A stretch of 11,636 nt of DNA from Candidatus Didemnitutus sp. (GCA_030682505.1 JAUXOH010000387.1:1-11636), one strand, 5' to 3'. Positions 1-7,417 are shown, counted from the first letter of the stretch. Made by a program: numbers and translations. The notes: generated by a model from the letters alone, not told the origin.

Positions 1-572
1 ACCAGATCAGCCGCCTCGACGCCAACCGCTTTTTTTCCGACCCCGTCCCTTCGCCCGATGGTTTCATTGTTCTTTTTTGGAACGAATCACTCCCAGCCTA
101 TCAACCGTTGTTCAATGAAGTGCGGGAGAAAGTTTCGGCTGACTACCGGGAAGGCGAAAAGCGCAAACGTTTCGCCGAACAGGGTAAGCGCGTGCGCGAG
201 CGCCTCCAGTCCGCCGTCAAGGCCGGCAAGTCCATCGATGACGCAGCCAAGGCGGAGAAGCTCGAAGTCAAGACCTACGCCAATTTCACGCTGCGGCAGC
301 CCCCGCAGGACCTGCCCTACGCCGCCCTCGGCGCGATGCAGAGCCTCGAACTGGGCCAAGTCTCCGAGATGGTCAGCACGGGCGACAAAGGCCACTTCAC
401 CGTCGCGGTGGAGAAAAAGCTGCCTGACACCTCCGCCAGCAATCCGCGCTTCGCCGAAATGCGGAAGCAACTGATGGAGTACACCGCCGCCGCCAACGAA
501 AATGCCCTGCTCTCCTCGCTCGTCGAGGCCGAGCTCAAGCGCACCGCTCCCGCGGTTCAGGCCCAACCCTGA
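1..572 (+). CDS. PpiD/SurA-like periplasmic folding chaperone (5'-truncated, C-terminal part)
   Basis: The reading frame is open from base 3 and ends at TGA 570-572, so about 189 C-terminal residues are visible and the start lies outside the window. The visible part begins with a short strand-rich stretch (DGFIVLFWNESLP), followed by a long charged helix (FNEVREKVSADYREGEKRKR). A second small alpha/beta region contains LGQVSEMVSTGDKGHFTVAV, and the end is an Ala/Pro-rich tail. This order resembles the C-terminal, chaperone-type half of PpiD/SurA-family peptidyl-prolyl isomerases as found in Verrucomicrobiota, which help fold outer-membrane proteins in the periplasm. The parvulin catalytic domain and any signal or anchor would lie upstream and cannot be checked. 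The tolC-like gene follows 201 bases later on the same strand. The family call rests on resemblance only. Confidence 0.65.
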   Translation, partial: QISRLDANRFFSDPVPSPDGFIVLFWNESLPAYQPLFNEVREKVSADYREGEKRKRFAEQGKRVRERLQSAVKAGKSIDDAAKAEKLEVKTYANFTLRQPPQDLPYAALGAMQSLELGQVSEMVSTGDKGHFTVAVEKKLPDTSASNPRFAEMRKQLMEYTAAANENALLSSLVEAELKRTAPAVQAQP

Positions 573-773
573 GCGCGCAAGATTGTCGGGGCGAGCCGTC
601 CATCCTGAGGAATGACCGCCCGGCCCCTTTCCCGCTGCCAACCCGCACCGTGGGACCACGCTGGCTTTTGCCTGAGGGGATCGACTGTGCCCGTCGTTTG
701 GCCAAAATTAATCTAAACTTTTGCTCTGTCTGGCGTGTCCTCTGCCTGACTCCCCACATTTGACTCAACGCTC
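573..773. other. Intergenic region with weak hairpin and AT-rich patch before the tolC-like gene
   Basis: This 201-base gap holds no convincing gene. A short inverted repeat (CGTGG at 649-653 with CCACG at 656-660) is followed by four T at 666-669. It could be a weak terminator for the upstream chaperone gene, but the stem is only five base pairs. An AT-rich patch at 697-722 contains a 10-base palindrome (TTTGGCCAAA, 697-706). This is the likeliest promoter area for the next gene. The best hexamer pair I can find (TCGACT at 681 and AAAATT at 704, 17 apart) matches the sigma-70 consensus only partly, so no specific promoter is claimed. Confidence 0.3.
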
Positions 774-2243
774 ATGAAACTAAGCCGCCTTCTTCTTGTT
801 CCCGCCGCCCTCCTTGCCGCGGTGGTCGCGCTTTCCGCTCCAACCACGCCGACGGTCGTCGGCAACCTGACGATTGAGGAGGCAATTCAGCGCGCCCTCC
901 AAAAGAATTTCAGCCTCGAAATTGGCCGATACAACCCGGAAATCGCCCACGACGCCATCGACGTGGCGCGCGGCGGATACTTGCCCGAGTTGTCGGCCAC
1001 CGCTTCGCGCGGCGGAATTCGCTCCGACCAGAATGGCACCAGCCCGAGCACACGGACCGAGACGGGCGATCTGCGACTCGGTGTGTCCCAGCGCTTTTAC
1101 ACCGGTACCACCGCCACGGTCAGCACCAAGGTTGACAGCTTCGAGACCAGCTTGAATCCCGCGATCAACCCCGCGTACAACGCCGATGTGACGGTTTCCG
1201 TTCGTCAGCAGCTCCTCGCCGGAGCCGACGTCGAGGCCAACCGCGCCTCCCTGGATCGGGCGCGCATCGGTTTCGACCGCGCGAATCTAACCTTCAAGTC
1301 GACGGTGCTGGACGTGATCAACTCCACCGAACGCGCCTACTATGCCCTCGCCTTCGCGCGCGAGCAGCTCGACGTCCGTCGTTTTTCCTTGGCCCTCGCG
1401 GAACGCCTGCTCGACGAAGCGAAGACCCGCCGCCAAACTGGCGTCGCCACTGATCTCGATGTTTTGCAAGCCGACGTGGGCGTTGCCAATGCTCGCCGCG
1501 GGGTCTTGTTGGCCAACCAGACGGTCCGCGACAGCGAAGAGGCCCTGCTCGCGCTGATCAGCCAATTCGAACTCGATAGCCGCCTCGGCGCCGTGAGCCT
1601 TCCCTCCACCAGCCCGGCCACGCCGATGTTTGCCTCCTCCTACGACGCCGCGAAACGCAACCAGCCCGATTTTCTCGCCGCGCAAATCCTCCTCGAGCAA
1701 CTCAAGCTTGACCTCAAGGTTGCCAAGAGCAGCCAAAAGCATGACCTCAGCGTTGGCGCGGCCGTCGGACTTGATTCCTTTTCCTCCCGCAGCACCTCGA
1801 ACGCCTATAACGGCGCCTTCGGTCGCGACCAGACCTCTTGGCAGGTGGATATCGCCTACAAATTGCCGTGGGGACAGGTTTCCAGCCGGGGTCGTTACCG
1901 TCAGGCCGCTGCTACTGTCCATCAGCAGGAGGTCAACCTCCGTTCTCTCGAGCAAAACATCGAGGTGCAGGTGCGCAGCGCCGTTCGCGCCGTGGAAACC
2001 AATGCGGAAAGCGTGCAGATCTCTTCCCTCGCCCGCGAACTCAGCGAGAAGCAATACGAATTGGAAAAAGCCCGCTTCGATGCCGGTCTGTCCACCTCTC
2101 GCCGCGTGCTTGAGGCGCAGAACGATCTCGAAACTGCCCGCGTGAATGAACTCTCGGCCCGCGTTGCTTTGCGCAACTCCTACTCGGCCCTGCATCGGAT
2201 CGAGGGCAGTTCGCTTCAGCGCTACGGTGTCACGCTGCCTTGA
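774..2243 (+). CDS. TolC-family outer-membrane efflux protein
   Basis: The 489-residue product begins with a signal peptide (MKLSRLLLVPAALLAAVVAL, likely cleaved near residue 22). It shows the internal duplication typical of outer membrane efflux proteins. The first half (about 31-265) starts with NLTIEEAIQRALQKN and contains TGVATDLDVLQAD at 222-234. The second half (about 285-480) contains the matching AGLSTSRRVLEAQNDL at 437-452. Long heptad-like helices alternate with strand-rich segments (about 95-145 and 325-365), which fits a trimeric beta-barrel plus periplasmic tunnel. Such proteins are the exit duct of RND, ABC or MFS efflux pumps or type I secretion. No pump or membrane-fusion protein lies next to it here, so its substrate cannot be inferred. 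ATG 774 sits directly before the signal peptide. No Shine-Dalgarno sequence is visible. A strong terminator follows the stop. Confidence 0.9.
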   Translation: MKLSRLLLVPAALLAAVVALSAPTTPTVVGNLTIEEAIQRALQKNFSLEIGRYNPEIAHDAIDVARGGYLPELSATASRGGIRSDQNGTSPSTRTETGDLRLGVSQRFYTGTTATVSTKVDSFETSLNPAINPAYNADVTVSVRQQLLAGADVEANRASLDRARIGFDRANLTFKSTVLDVINSTERAYYALAFAREQLDVRRFSLALAERLLDEAKTRRQTGVATDLDVLQADVGVANARRGVLLANQTVRDSEEALLALISQFELDSRLGAVSLPSTSPATPMFASSYDAAKRNQPDFLAAQILLEQLKLDLKVAKSSQKHDLSVGAAVGLDSFSSRSTSNAYNGAFGRDQTSWQVDIAYKLPWGQVSSRGRYRQAAATVHQQEVNLRSLEQNIEVQVRSAVRAVETNAESVQISSLARELSEKQYELEKARFDAGLSTSRRVLEAQNDLETARVNELSARVALRNSYSALHRIEGSSLQRYGVTLP

Positions 2244-2269
2244 GGCAGTGGGACTTGTCTCCCCTTCGA

Positions 2270-2293
2270 CCTCGCCCCTCGGCGGGGTTTTTT
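2270..2293 (+). terminator. Intrinsic terminator after the tolC-like gene
   Basis: CCTCGCC (2270-2276) pairs with GGCGGGG (2281-2287), with one T-G wobble and loop CCTC. An A-T pair (2269 with 2288) closes the base. A run of six T follows at 2288-2293. It lies 26 bases after the TGA at 2241-2243 and separates the tolC-like gene from the tryptophanase gene, which should therefore have its own promoter in 2294-2405. Confidence 0.88.
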
Positions 2294-2405
2294 GTGCCCG
2301 CTCCACCACCCGGAGTTCGCAGACGACAGGGAGCACGGGGATTCCCGCGCCAATTTTGGGTGGCCGTGGATTTCGATCCCGGCTACACTCCGTCAAAACA
2401 TCCCC

Positions 2406-3803
2406 ATGCCATTCAAGACCAAGACCATTATTGAGCCGTTTCGCATCAAAACGGTGGAGCCCATCCGCTTCACCACCCGGGAGCAGCGCGCGGCAGCCCT
2501 GCGCGAGTCCCACTACAATCTTTTCCTGATCAAGGCCGAGGACGTCCTCATCGATCTGCTCACCGATTCCGGCACCGGGGCGATGTCTGCCGCGCAATGG
2601 GGCGGCATGATGCAAGGTGACGAATCCTACGCCGGCGCACGATCTTTCTTCCGCTTCGAGAGCAGCGTCCGCGACGTCACGGGCTACAAGCACATCATCC
2701 CCACGCATCAAGGTCGCGCCGCCGAACGCATTCTGTTCGGCACGGCATGCCGCGCCGGCCAGATCGTGCCGAACAACACCCACTTCGACACGACCCGCGC
2801 CAATCTTGAGGTGCTCGGCGTGCAAGCACTCGACCTGCGTTGCGCCGAGGCCGCGCAACCGGATCTCGTCGCTCCCTTCAAGGGGAACATTGATTTGGTC
2901 GCCCTGGAGCGCTGCCTCGAAGAAAACGCCGGGCGCGTGCCGTTTGCGATGATCACCGTCACCAACAATTCCGGCGGCGGCCAGCCGGTCTCGCTGGCCA
3001 ACATCCGGGCAGCGTCCGAGCTCTGCCAGCGGCACGGCGTGCCGCTGATCCTCGACTGTTGCCGCTTTGCCGAAAACGCGTGGTTCATTAAACAGCGTGA
3101 GAAAGGACAGGCTCACCGCACGCCGGCCGAAATTGCCCGCGAGATGTTTGGGTATGCCGCCGGTTGCACCATGTCGGCCAAGAAAGACGGCCTCGTGAAT
3201 ATTGGCGGTTTTCTGGCCCTCAATGATGACGCGCTCGCCGCGCGTTGCCGCAACAATCTCATCCTCACCGAGGGATTTCCCACCTACGGCGGCTTGGCGG
3301 GATACGACCTCGAAGCGCTCGCCATCGGCATCAAGGAGGTGCTCGACGAAGACTACCTCAACTACCGCATCCGCTCGGTCGAATACCTGGGTGAAAAACT
3401 TACGGCGGCAGGAGTGCCCATTGTCCGCCCGACCGGTGGCCATGCGGTCTACATCGATGCCCGGGGCATGTTGCCCCACATCCCTCAGAGCGAATACCCG
3501 GCGTGGGCCCTGTCCTGCGCGCTTTACCTCGAAGGTGGCGTGCGCTCGGTCGAGATCGGCTCAGTGATGTTCGGCCGACAACCCGACGGCACCGAAAAGC
3601 CCGCGCCGATGGAACTCGTTCGCCTCGCTTTTCCCCGGCGTGTTTATACCCAAAGCCACGTGGATTATCTCGCCGAAATCCTGCTCTACGTGAACAGCAT
3701 GAAACAGCGCATCCGCGGGGTGAAGCTGGTCGAAGCTCCTGACCAGCTCCGACACTTTACCGTGAAAGTTGCGCCAGCCCATGGCTCGCTCCTCGTCGAC
3801 TAG
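2406..3803 (+). CDS. tnaA: Tryptophanase (tryptophan indole-lyase)
   Basis: The 465-residue product is a fold-type I PLP enzyme of the beta-eliminating lyase family. Tryptophanase splits L-tryptophan into indole, pyruvate and ammonia in the cytoplasm. The N-terminus (EPFRIKTVEPI), LLTDSGTGAM (51-60), GDESYAG (71-77) and PTHQGR (99-104) are family hallmarks. The PLP lysine is Lys260 in MSAKKDG, and DCCRFAEN (217-224) carries the pyridine-binding Asp217. The close relative tyrosine phenol-lyase differs at known pocket positions. Here they are Asp128 (FDTTR; E. coli TnaA Asp133, Thr in the phenol-lyase), Ile384 (VEIG; Arg in the phenol-lyase) and His450 (LRHFT; TnaA His463, Phe in the phenol-lyase). 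All three are of the tryptophanase type. The frame stays open upstream to 2292, but homology starts at ATG 2406. No tnaB permease is adjacent. Length is close to E. coli TnaA (471). Confidence 0.9.
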   Translation: MPFKTKTIIEPFRIKTVEPIRFTTREQRAAALRESHYNLFLIKAEDVLIDLLTDSGTGAMSAAQWGGMMQGDESYAGARSFFRFESSVRDVTGYKHIIPTHQGRAAERILFGTACRAGQIVPNNTHFDTTRANLEVLGVQALDLRCAEAAQPDLVAPFKGNIDLVALERCLEENAGRVPFAMITVTNNSGGGQPVSLANIRAASELCQRHGVPLILDCCRFAENAWFIKQREKGQAHRTPAEIAREMFGYAAGCTMSAKKDGLVNIGGFLALNDDALAARCRNNLILTEGFPTYGGLAGYDLEALAIGIKEVLDEDYLNYRIRSVEYLGEKLTAAGVPIVRPTGGHAVYIDARGMLPHIPQSEYPAWALSCALYLEGGVRSVEIGSVMFGRQPDGTEKPAPMELVRLAFPRRVYTQSHVDYLAEILLYVNSMKQRIRGVKLVEAPDQLRHFTVKVAPAHGSLLVD

Positions 3804-3836
3804 TCCGCGCTCTTTCCGCGCCAGTTCCCTTCCCCC

Positions 3837-4363
3837 AGGTCGACACCTCTCACCGGGCGAATCTGCCTCTGGCTTTGGCTCATTGCCGCAGTGCTCGTTG
3901 GAAATTTCCGCTTGCTCGCCGGTCAGCCCGTTCCGATTTTTCCGGCGCTGGTGCTCACCCTGACCGGCTTGGTGCTTTTCGCCTATCACGAGATCATGGC
4001 CTTGAGGGCTTGGACGACGCGCTCGAGCGGCGCGCCCTCGTCGTGCCTGACAAGGATCTCTTGCCGGGCGATTTTGCGACTCCGGCGGGTTGAGGGGACA
4101 TTCTCGTCGCGACGGGCACCTTGCCGGTCTGCTTGCTCCCGCTGAGTCGCTTGGTTCGCCGCAAAGCGATCTTCCTGTGGAATATCGTCGGCCTCTTTGA
4201 TCTGGTGCTGGCGATGCTGACTGCGGCCCGCTTGGCCTGATTAGACCAGTCGCAGCTGCATGCGTTCACGGCGCGGCCGCGCAGTTTGCTTCCCACTTTT
4301 ATCGTGCCTTTGTTGCTGGCGATTCACGTGGTGACCTTCCTTCGCCTCAAACGCGAAGCCTGA
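3837..4363 (+). pseudogene. Decayed multi-pass membrane protein gene (unknown function)
   Basis: Reading across frames recovers one coherent membrane protein. The first part (3858-4016, frame of the preceding stop) reads CLWLWLIAAVLVGNFRLLAG, then a second hydrophobic segment (IFPALVLTLTGLVLFAY), then ALRAWT. Near 4016 one base appears lost. The frame resumes as DALERRALVVP, then FATPAG, and meets TGA at 4091-4093 where a Trp would be plausible. It continues as GDILVATGTLPVCLLPLSR and FLWNIVGLFDLVLAMLTAARLA to a second TGA at 4238-4240. The last part is LDQSQLHAF, then LLPTFIVPLLLAIHVVTFLR, ending at TGA 4361-4363. No ATG begins the hydrophobic part. The jump from RALVVP to DKDLLPGDF probably marks a lost segment. 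I do not know a named family for it. About five membrane segments remain recognisable. The 5' limit is approximate. Confidence 0.75.
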
Positions 4364-4448
4364 GGGCGCCGCGTTGAGCCGGCCAGTCTTGGGGTCGCTA
4401 ATCCACCGCCGCTCCACCACGGAGTGCCCACTCGCAACTCAGACAGGG

Positions 4449-4874
4449 TTACGTCTTGGCGATCGCCGTCTGATCGTAGAGCTTCGCTGCCTCTTGCACG
4501 GTTTTCACCAACTCGGGCAACGAAACCGGCTTCAGGAGATAGCGATAGAGCGCCGCCTCGTTAACGCTGCGCAAAAGCATCTCGGGCTTCATGTAGCCGG
4601 TCACAAGGATCCGCTGGGTTTCCGGAAACTCCTCGCGAACGTGAACCAAAAATCCGAGCCCATTGCCACCGGGCATCAAATGATCGCACACGAGAACCTT
4701 GTATTGCTTCTTGTTGAGCAGGAAGCCGGCTTCCCGGGTCGACGCGGCGACATCAACGTCGAAAAAGGGCGCGAGGGCTTCGGCGTAGAGCGCCGTCAAC
4801 GGCCGCTCGTCATCCACGAGCAGCACCGAACCAGTAACCATGGGGGGATTCGAATCACCAAGCAGGGCGGTCAT
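4449..4874 (-). CDS. Single-domain response regulator (CheY-like receiver)
   Basis: The product is 141 residues from ATG at 4874, or 130 from an alternative ATG at 4841. The receiver fold starts at SVLLVDDERPL, so either start is possible. The key residues are present: acidic pair Asp21-Asp22, phospho-acceptor Asp64 in LVCDHLMPGGNG, Thr92 in ILVTGY and Lys115 in YLLKPVSLPEL. It ends soon after the last receiver helix, with no DNA-binding, GGDEF or HD-GYP output domain, so it must act through protein contacts or as a phosphate sink. No histidine kinase lies in the window. It is transcribed away from the ankyrin-like gene (112 bases apart) and toward the decayed membrane gene. A GGAGG lies 18-22 bases before the 4874 start, too far to be a normal ribosome site. 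The frame is open upstream to 5117, but that part overlaps the ankyrin-like gene. Confidence 0.87.
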   Translation of the reverse strand: MTALLGDSNPPMVTGSVLLVDDERPLTALYAEALAPFFDVDVAASTREAGFLLNKKQYKVLVCDHLMPGGNGLGFLVHVREEFPETQRILVTGYMKPEMLLRSVNEAALYRYLLKPVSLPELVKTVQEAAKLYDQTAIAKT

Positions 4875-4986
4875 CTGCCAATACCGTTGGTCCTCCGTAA
4901 TTCGTTGGCAAACCCAAACACACCGGCAGCGCCCCTGAATTGAATTGCCTGCCTGCCTCGCTGCGTGATTCTCTTTGAGCGATCGC

Positions 4987-6015
4987 ATGGCCACCTCCGA
5001 TTTCTTCGCCGTCGCCCGAGAAGGCACCTTCCCCCTCGTCCCGGCTGGGGAATTAACCCCAGAGAATCTCACGCAACGCAACGCGTCGGGAAACACCCCG
5101 CTGCATATTGCCGCCAAATACGGGTCGCTCGATCAGTTGCCGCAGCGTTTACTCACGGCGAAAAATTTGTCGTTGAAAAACGCCGCCGGCTATACGGCGA
5201 TTCACCTCGCGGCCCGCAGCGGTCGACTGGCCCAAGTACCTGAATTTTGCCGCACCGCGGAGTTCTTGCTCATGCGGTCAAACAGCGGTTACACACCCCT
5301 GCACCTCGCGGCGACCGCCGGTGCCCTGGATCAAGTGCCGCCCGGTATCCTGTCCTTGGAGACGGTCATGCAGAAAACCGACCATGGCAACACGCTGCTC
5401 CACGAAGCCGCCGAAGCGGGCACGCTCGATCGCTTCCCGCTCACTTTTATTAATCGCGACACCCTGACTGCTCCCAACATTAGCGGCGAAACCGTGCTGC
5501 ATGTGGCCGTTTTCAACGGACACCTCGATCAGATCCCGGCTGAGTTTCTCACCGAGGAAAACCTGCTCTCCCGCACGGCCAACCATGACACCGTTCTCCA
5601 CGCGGCCGCGATCTCGGGTCACCTTGACCAGATCCCTGCGCGAATTTTCACCCACGACAATCTTCTCTCTGCCAGCAAGGTGGGCTACACCGTCATCCAT
5701 GCGGCAGCCGAATCGGGGTATCTCAACCAGATTCCCGCCGACTGCCTGAGTATCGACCTGCTGATTTCGCGCAACGACTTTGGCGACACCCCGCTGCATG
5801 CGGCCGCAGTCGAGGGCCACCTCAACCAGATCCCGCGCGAGTTCCTCAATCGCACGACCGTGCTCATTCGCAATTATAACGGAGGCACGCCACTCGGCGC
5901 CGCCGTCCGCCACGGCCATGTCGATCAATTGCCGGAGGAATACCGGCCCAAGGAGCCCAGCGCCTTCCAGCGGTTTCTCCATCGGATCGGTTTTTCCCGT
6001 CCGCCCAACACCTAG
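4987..6015 (+). CDS. Ankyrin-like repeat protein with LDQIP-type repeats
   Basis: The 342-residue product is almost entirely nine tandem 33-residue units. The unit-opening residue falls at 35, 68, 101, 134, 167, 200, 233, 266 and 299. The consensus is GxTPLHxAAxxGHLDQIPxEFLTxENLLxRN. TPLHxAAxxGHL is the classical ankyrin turn and first helix. The second helix differs from the usual VVKLLLEAGADVN by an invariant Pro (LDQIP). Residues 4-34 look like a degenerate capping unit (TPENLTQRNAS), and the C-terminus is basic (FQRFLHRIGFSRPP). No signal peptide or membrane segment is seen, so it is probably a cytoplasmic protein-binding scaffold. Its partner is unknown. An in-frame TTG at 4975 could add four residues, but ATG 4987 is preferred. 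Enolase follows after 72 bases with no terminator seen between. Confidence 0.85.
   Translation: MATSDFFAVAREGTFPLVPAGELTPENLTQRNASGNTPLHIAAKYGSLDQLPQRLLTAKNLSLKNAAGYTAIHLAARSGRLAQVPEFCRTAEFLLMRSNSGYTPLHLAATAGALDQVPPGILSLETVMQKTDHGNTLLHEAAEAGTLDRFPLTFINRDTLTAPNISGETVLHVAVFNGHLDQIPAEFLTEENLLSRTANHDTVLHAAAISGHLDQIPARIFTHDNLLSASKVGYTVIHAAAESGYLNQIPADCLSIDLLISRNDFGDTPLHAAAVEGHLNQIPREFLNRTTVLIRNYNGGTPLGAAVRHGHVDQLPEEYRPKEPSAFQRFLHRIGFSRPPNT
5089..5979 (+). repeat. Nine 99-bp protein-coding repeats (33 residues each)
   Basis: Each unit is exactly 99 bases, encoding 33 residues, with no insertions across nine units. The motif after the first helix varies as LDQLP, LAQVP, LDQVP, LDRFP, LDQIP, LDQIP, LNQIP, LNQIP and VDQLP. 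Nucleotide identity between units is low apart from these anchors, so the array is old and held by selection on the protein rather than a recent tandem duplication. The last unit is degenerate after RPKEP. Confidence 0.88.
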
Positions 6016-6087
6016 GCCCCCGCGACCGGGACTTGCTCGGGCTGGGAAAGGGTCCGGCTTGGGCCATCCTCGGATCCCCACTTTCTG

Positions 6088-7365
6088 ATGAATACTACCA
6101 TCACCGCCATCACCGCCCGCGAGATCATTGATTCCCGCGGCAATCCCACCGTCGAGGTCGATGTTCGACTCGCCTCCGGCCAATTTGGCCGCGCCGCCGT
6201 GCCCTCCGGGGCTTCGACCGGCGAGCACGAGGCCATCGAGTTGCGCGACGGCGACAAGAAACGCTACCACGGCAAAGGCACGCTCACGGCCGTCGCCAAC
6301 GTCAAGGCGAAGATCGCCCCTGCCCTCATCGGCATGGATGCGACCGATCAGGTCTCCGTCGATCGCGCCATGATCGACCTCGACGGGACGCCCACCAAGT
6401 CGAAACTGGGCGCCAATGCCATCCTCGGCGTCTCCATGGCCACCGCGCACGCGGCGGCGGCGGCCGTCGGCCTGCCGCTTTACCGCTACCTCGGTGGACC
6501 GAACGCCAAGGTGCTGCCGGTGCCGATGATGAACATCATGAACGGCGGCGCGCACTCCGATGCCCCGATTGATTTTCAGGAGTTCATGATCATGCCCACC
6601 GGGGCCAACTCGTTCCGCGAGGCCCTGCGCATGGGGGCGGAAGTTTTCCACACCCTGAAAAAAGTGCTCAAGGACAAGGGTCTGGCCACCGCCGTCGGGG
6701 ACGAGGGTGGCTTCGCCCCGAAGCTGGCTTCCACCGAGGCCGCCCTCGACATCATCGCGGTCGCCATCAAGGGCGCCGGCTACAAGCTTGGCAAAAACAT
6801 CCAACTCGCCCTCGATGTCGCGGCCTCGGAATTCTACGTGAAGGAGAAGAACCGCTACGTGTTCAAGAAATCAGACGGGCGCTCCCTCACCGGCGACCAG
6901 ATGGTGGAGTTCTACCGCGAACTCACGGCGAAGTATCCGATCATTTCGATCGAAGACGGTTGCGCGGAGTCTGATTGGACGACGTGGAAGAAGCTCACCG
7001 ACGCCATCGGCGACCGCGTGCAGCTCGTCGGCGACGATTTGTTCGTCACCAACACCCACTTCCTCAAGCGCGGCATCGACACCGGCACGGCGAACTCGAT
7101 TCTCGTGAAGGTGAACCAGATTGGCACGCTCACCGAAACCTTCGACGCCGTCGAGATGGCCAAGGAAGCGAAATACACCGCCGTCATCTCCCATCGTTCC
7201 GGTGAAACCGAAGACGTCACGATCGCCGATATCGCCGTCGCAACCAATGCCGGCCAGATCAAGACCGGTTCGCTGTGCCGCACCGATCGGGTGGCCAAAT
7301 ACAACCAACTCCTCCGGATCGAGGAGGAGCTTGGCAAGAACGCGATCTTCGGCGGCAAGCTCTAG
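6088..7365 (+). CDS. eno: Enolase (phosphopyruvate hydratase)
   Basis: The 425-residue product has the full length of bacterial enolases (E. coli 432). It converts 2-phosphoglycerate to phosphoenolpyruvate in glycolysis, in the cytoplasm. The N-terminal domain carries REIIDSRGNPTVEVDV and SGASTGEHEAIELRDG. The barrel carries NIMNGGAHSD (His156), GDEGGFAP (Glu206), Mg ligands Asp243, Glu289 and Asp316, catalytic Lys341 in VKVNQIGTLTET, the signature ISHRSGETED (367-376) and Lys392 in QIKTGS. Every expected catalytic residue is present. ATG 6088 gives the canonical N-terminus ITAITAREI. No Shine-Dalgarno sequence precedes it (the bases before ATG are CCCCACTTTCTG). It lies 72 bases after the ankyrin-like gene and ends before a strong terminator. 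No other glycolytic gene is adjacent. Confidence 0.98.
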   Translation: MNTTITAITAREIIDSRGNPTVEVDVRLASGQFGRAAVPSGASTGEHEAIELRDGDKKRYHGKGTLTAVANVKAKIAPALIGMDATDQVSVDRAMIDLDGTPTKSKLGANAILGVSMATAHAAAAAVGLPLYRYLGGPNAKVLPVPMMNIMNGGAHSDAPIDFQEFMIMPTGANSFREALRMGAEVFHTLKKVLKDKGLATAVGDEGGFAPKLASTEAALDIIAVAIKGAGYKLGKNIQLALDVAASEFYVKEKNRYVFKKSDGRSLTGDQMVEFYRELTAKYPIISIEDGCAESDWTTWKKLTDAIGDRVQLVGDDLFVTNTHFLKRGIDTGTANSILVKVNQIGTLTETFDAVEMAKEAKYTAVISHRSGETEDVTIADIAVATNAGQIKTGSLCRTDRVAKYNQLLRIEEELGKNAIFGGKL

Positions 7366-7417
7366 GACTTTGCGCCGTCGGTTCCTGGCTTCGGCGCGAT
7401 TACTCACACGCACGGGC

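Noticed and set aside
2292..2405. Upstream extension of tryptophanase by 38 codons
   Set aside because: The extension would start within the T-run of the previous terminator and has no family similarity. Homology begins at ATG 2406.
1287..3479. A 730-codon open frame on the minus strand opposite the tolC-like and tryptophanase genes
   Set aside because: It crosses two recognisable plus-strand genes and the terminator between them, and its product has no recognisable domain. GC-rich third positions commonly keep the opposite strand open.
2406..3803. Tyrosine phenol-lyase as the identity of the PLP lyase
   Set aside because: Asp128, Ile384 and His450 are the tryptophanase residues at positions where the phenol-lyase has Thr, Arg and Phe.
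4091..4240. UGA read as Trp (alternative genetic code) to explain the two in-frame TGA codons
   Set aside because: TGA is the normal stop of the tolC-like gene, prfC and the first chaperone gene, and a frameshift is present too. Gene decay explains all lesions.
4412..4430. Inverted repeat CGCTCC/GGAGTG between the decayed gene and the regulator
   Set aside because: It is short, contains a G-T wobble and is not followed by T on either strand, so it was not called a terminator.
4374..4943. A 189-codon plus-strand frame opposite the response regulator
   Set aside because: The minus strand encodes a complete receiver domain with all catalytic residues. The plus frame has none.
4875..5117. Longer start for the response regulator
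   Set aside because: The extra part overlaps the 5' end of the ankyrin-like gene on the opposite strand and precedes the receiver fold with no recognisable domain.
5278..6804. A 508-codon minus-strand frame opposite the ankyrin-like gene and enolase
   Set aside because: It is a shadow of the plus-strand genes. The product is low-complexity Gly/Arg/Val-rich with no domain.
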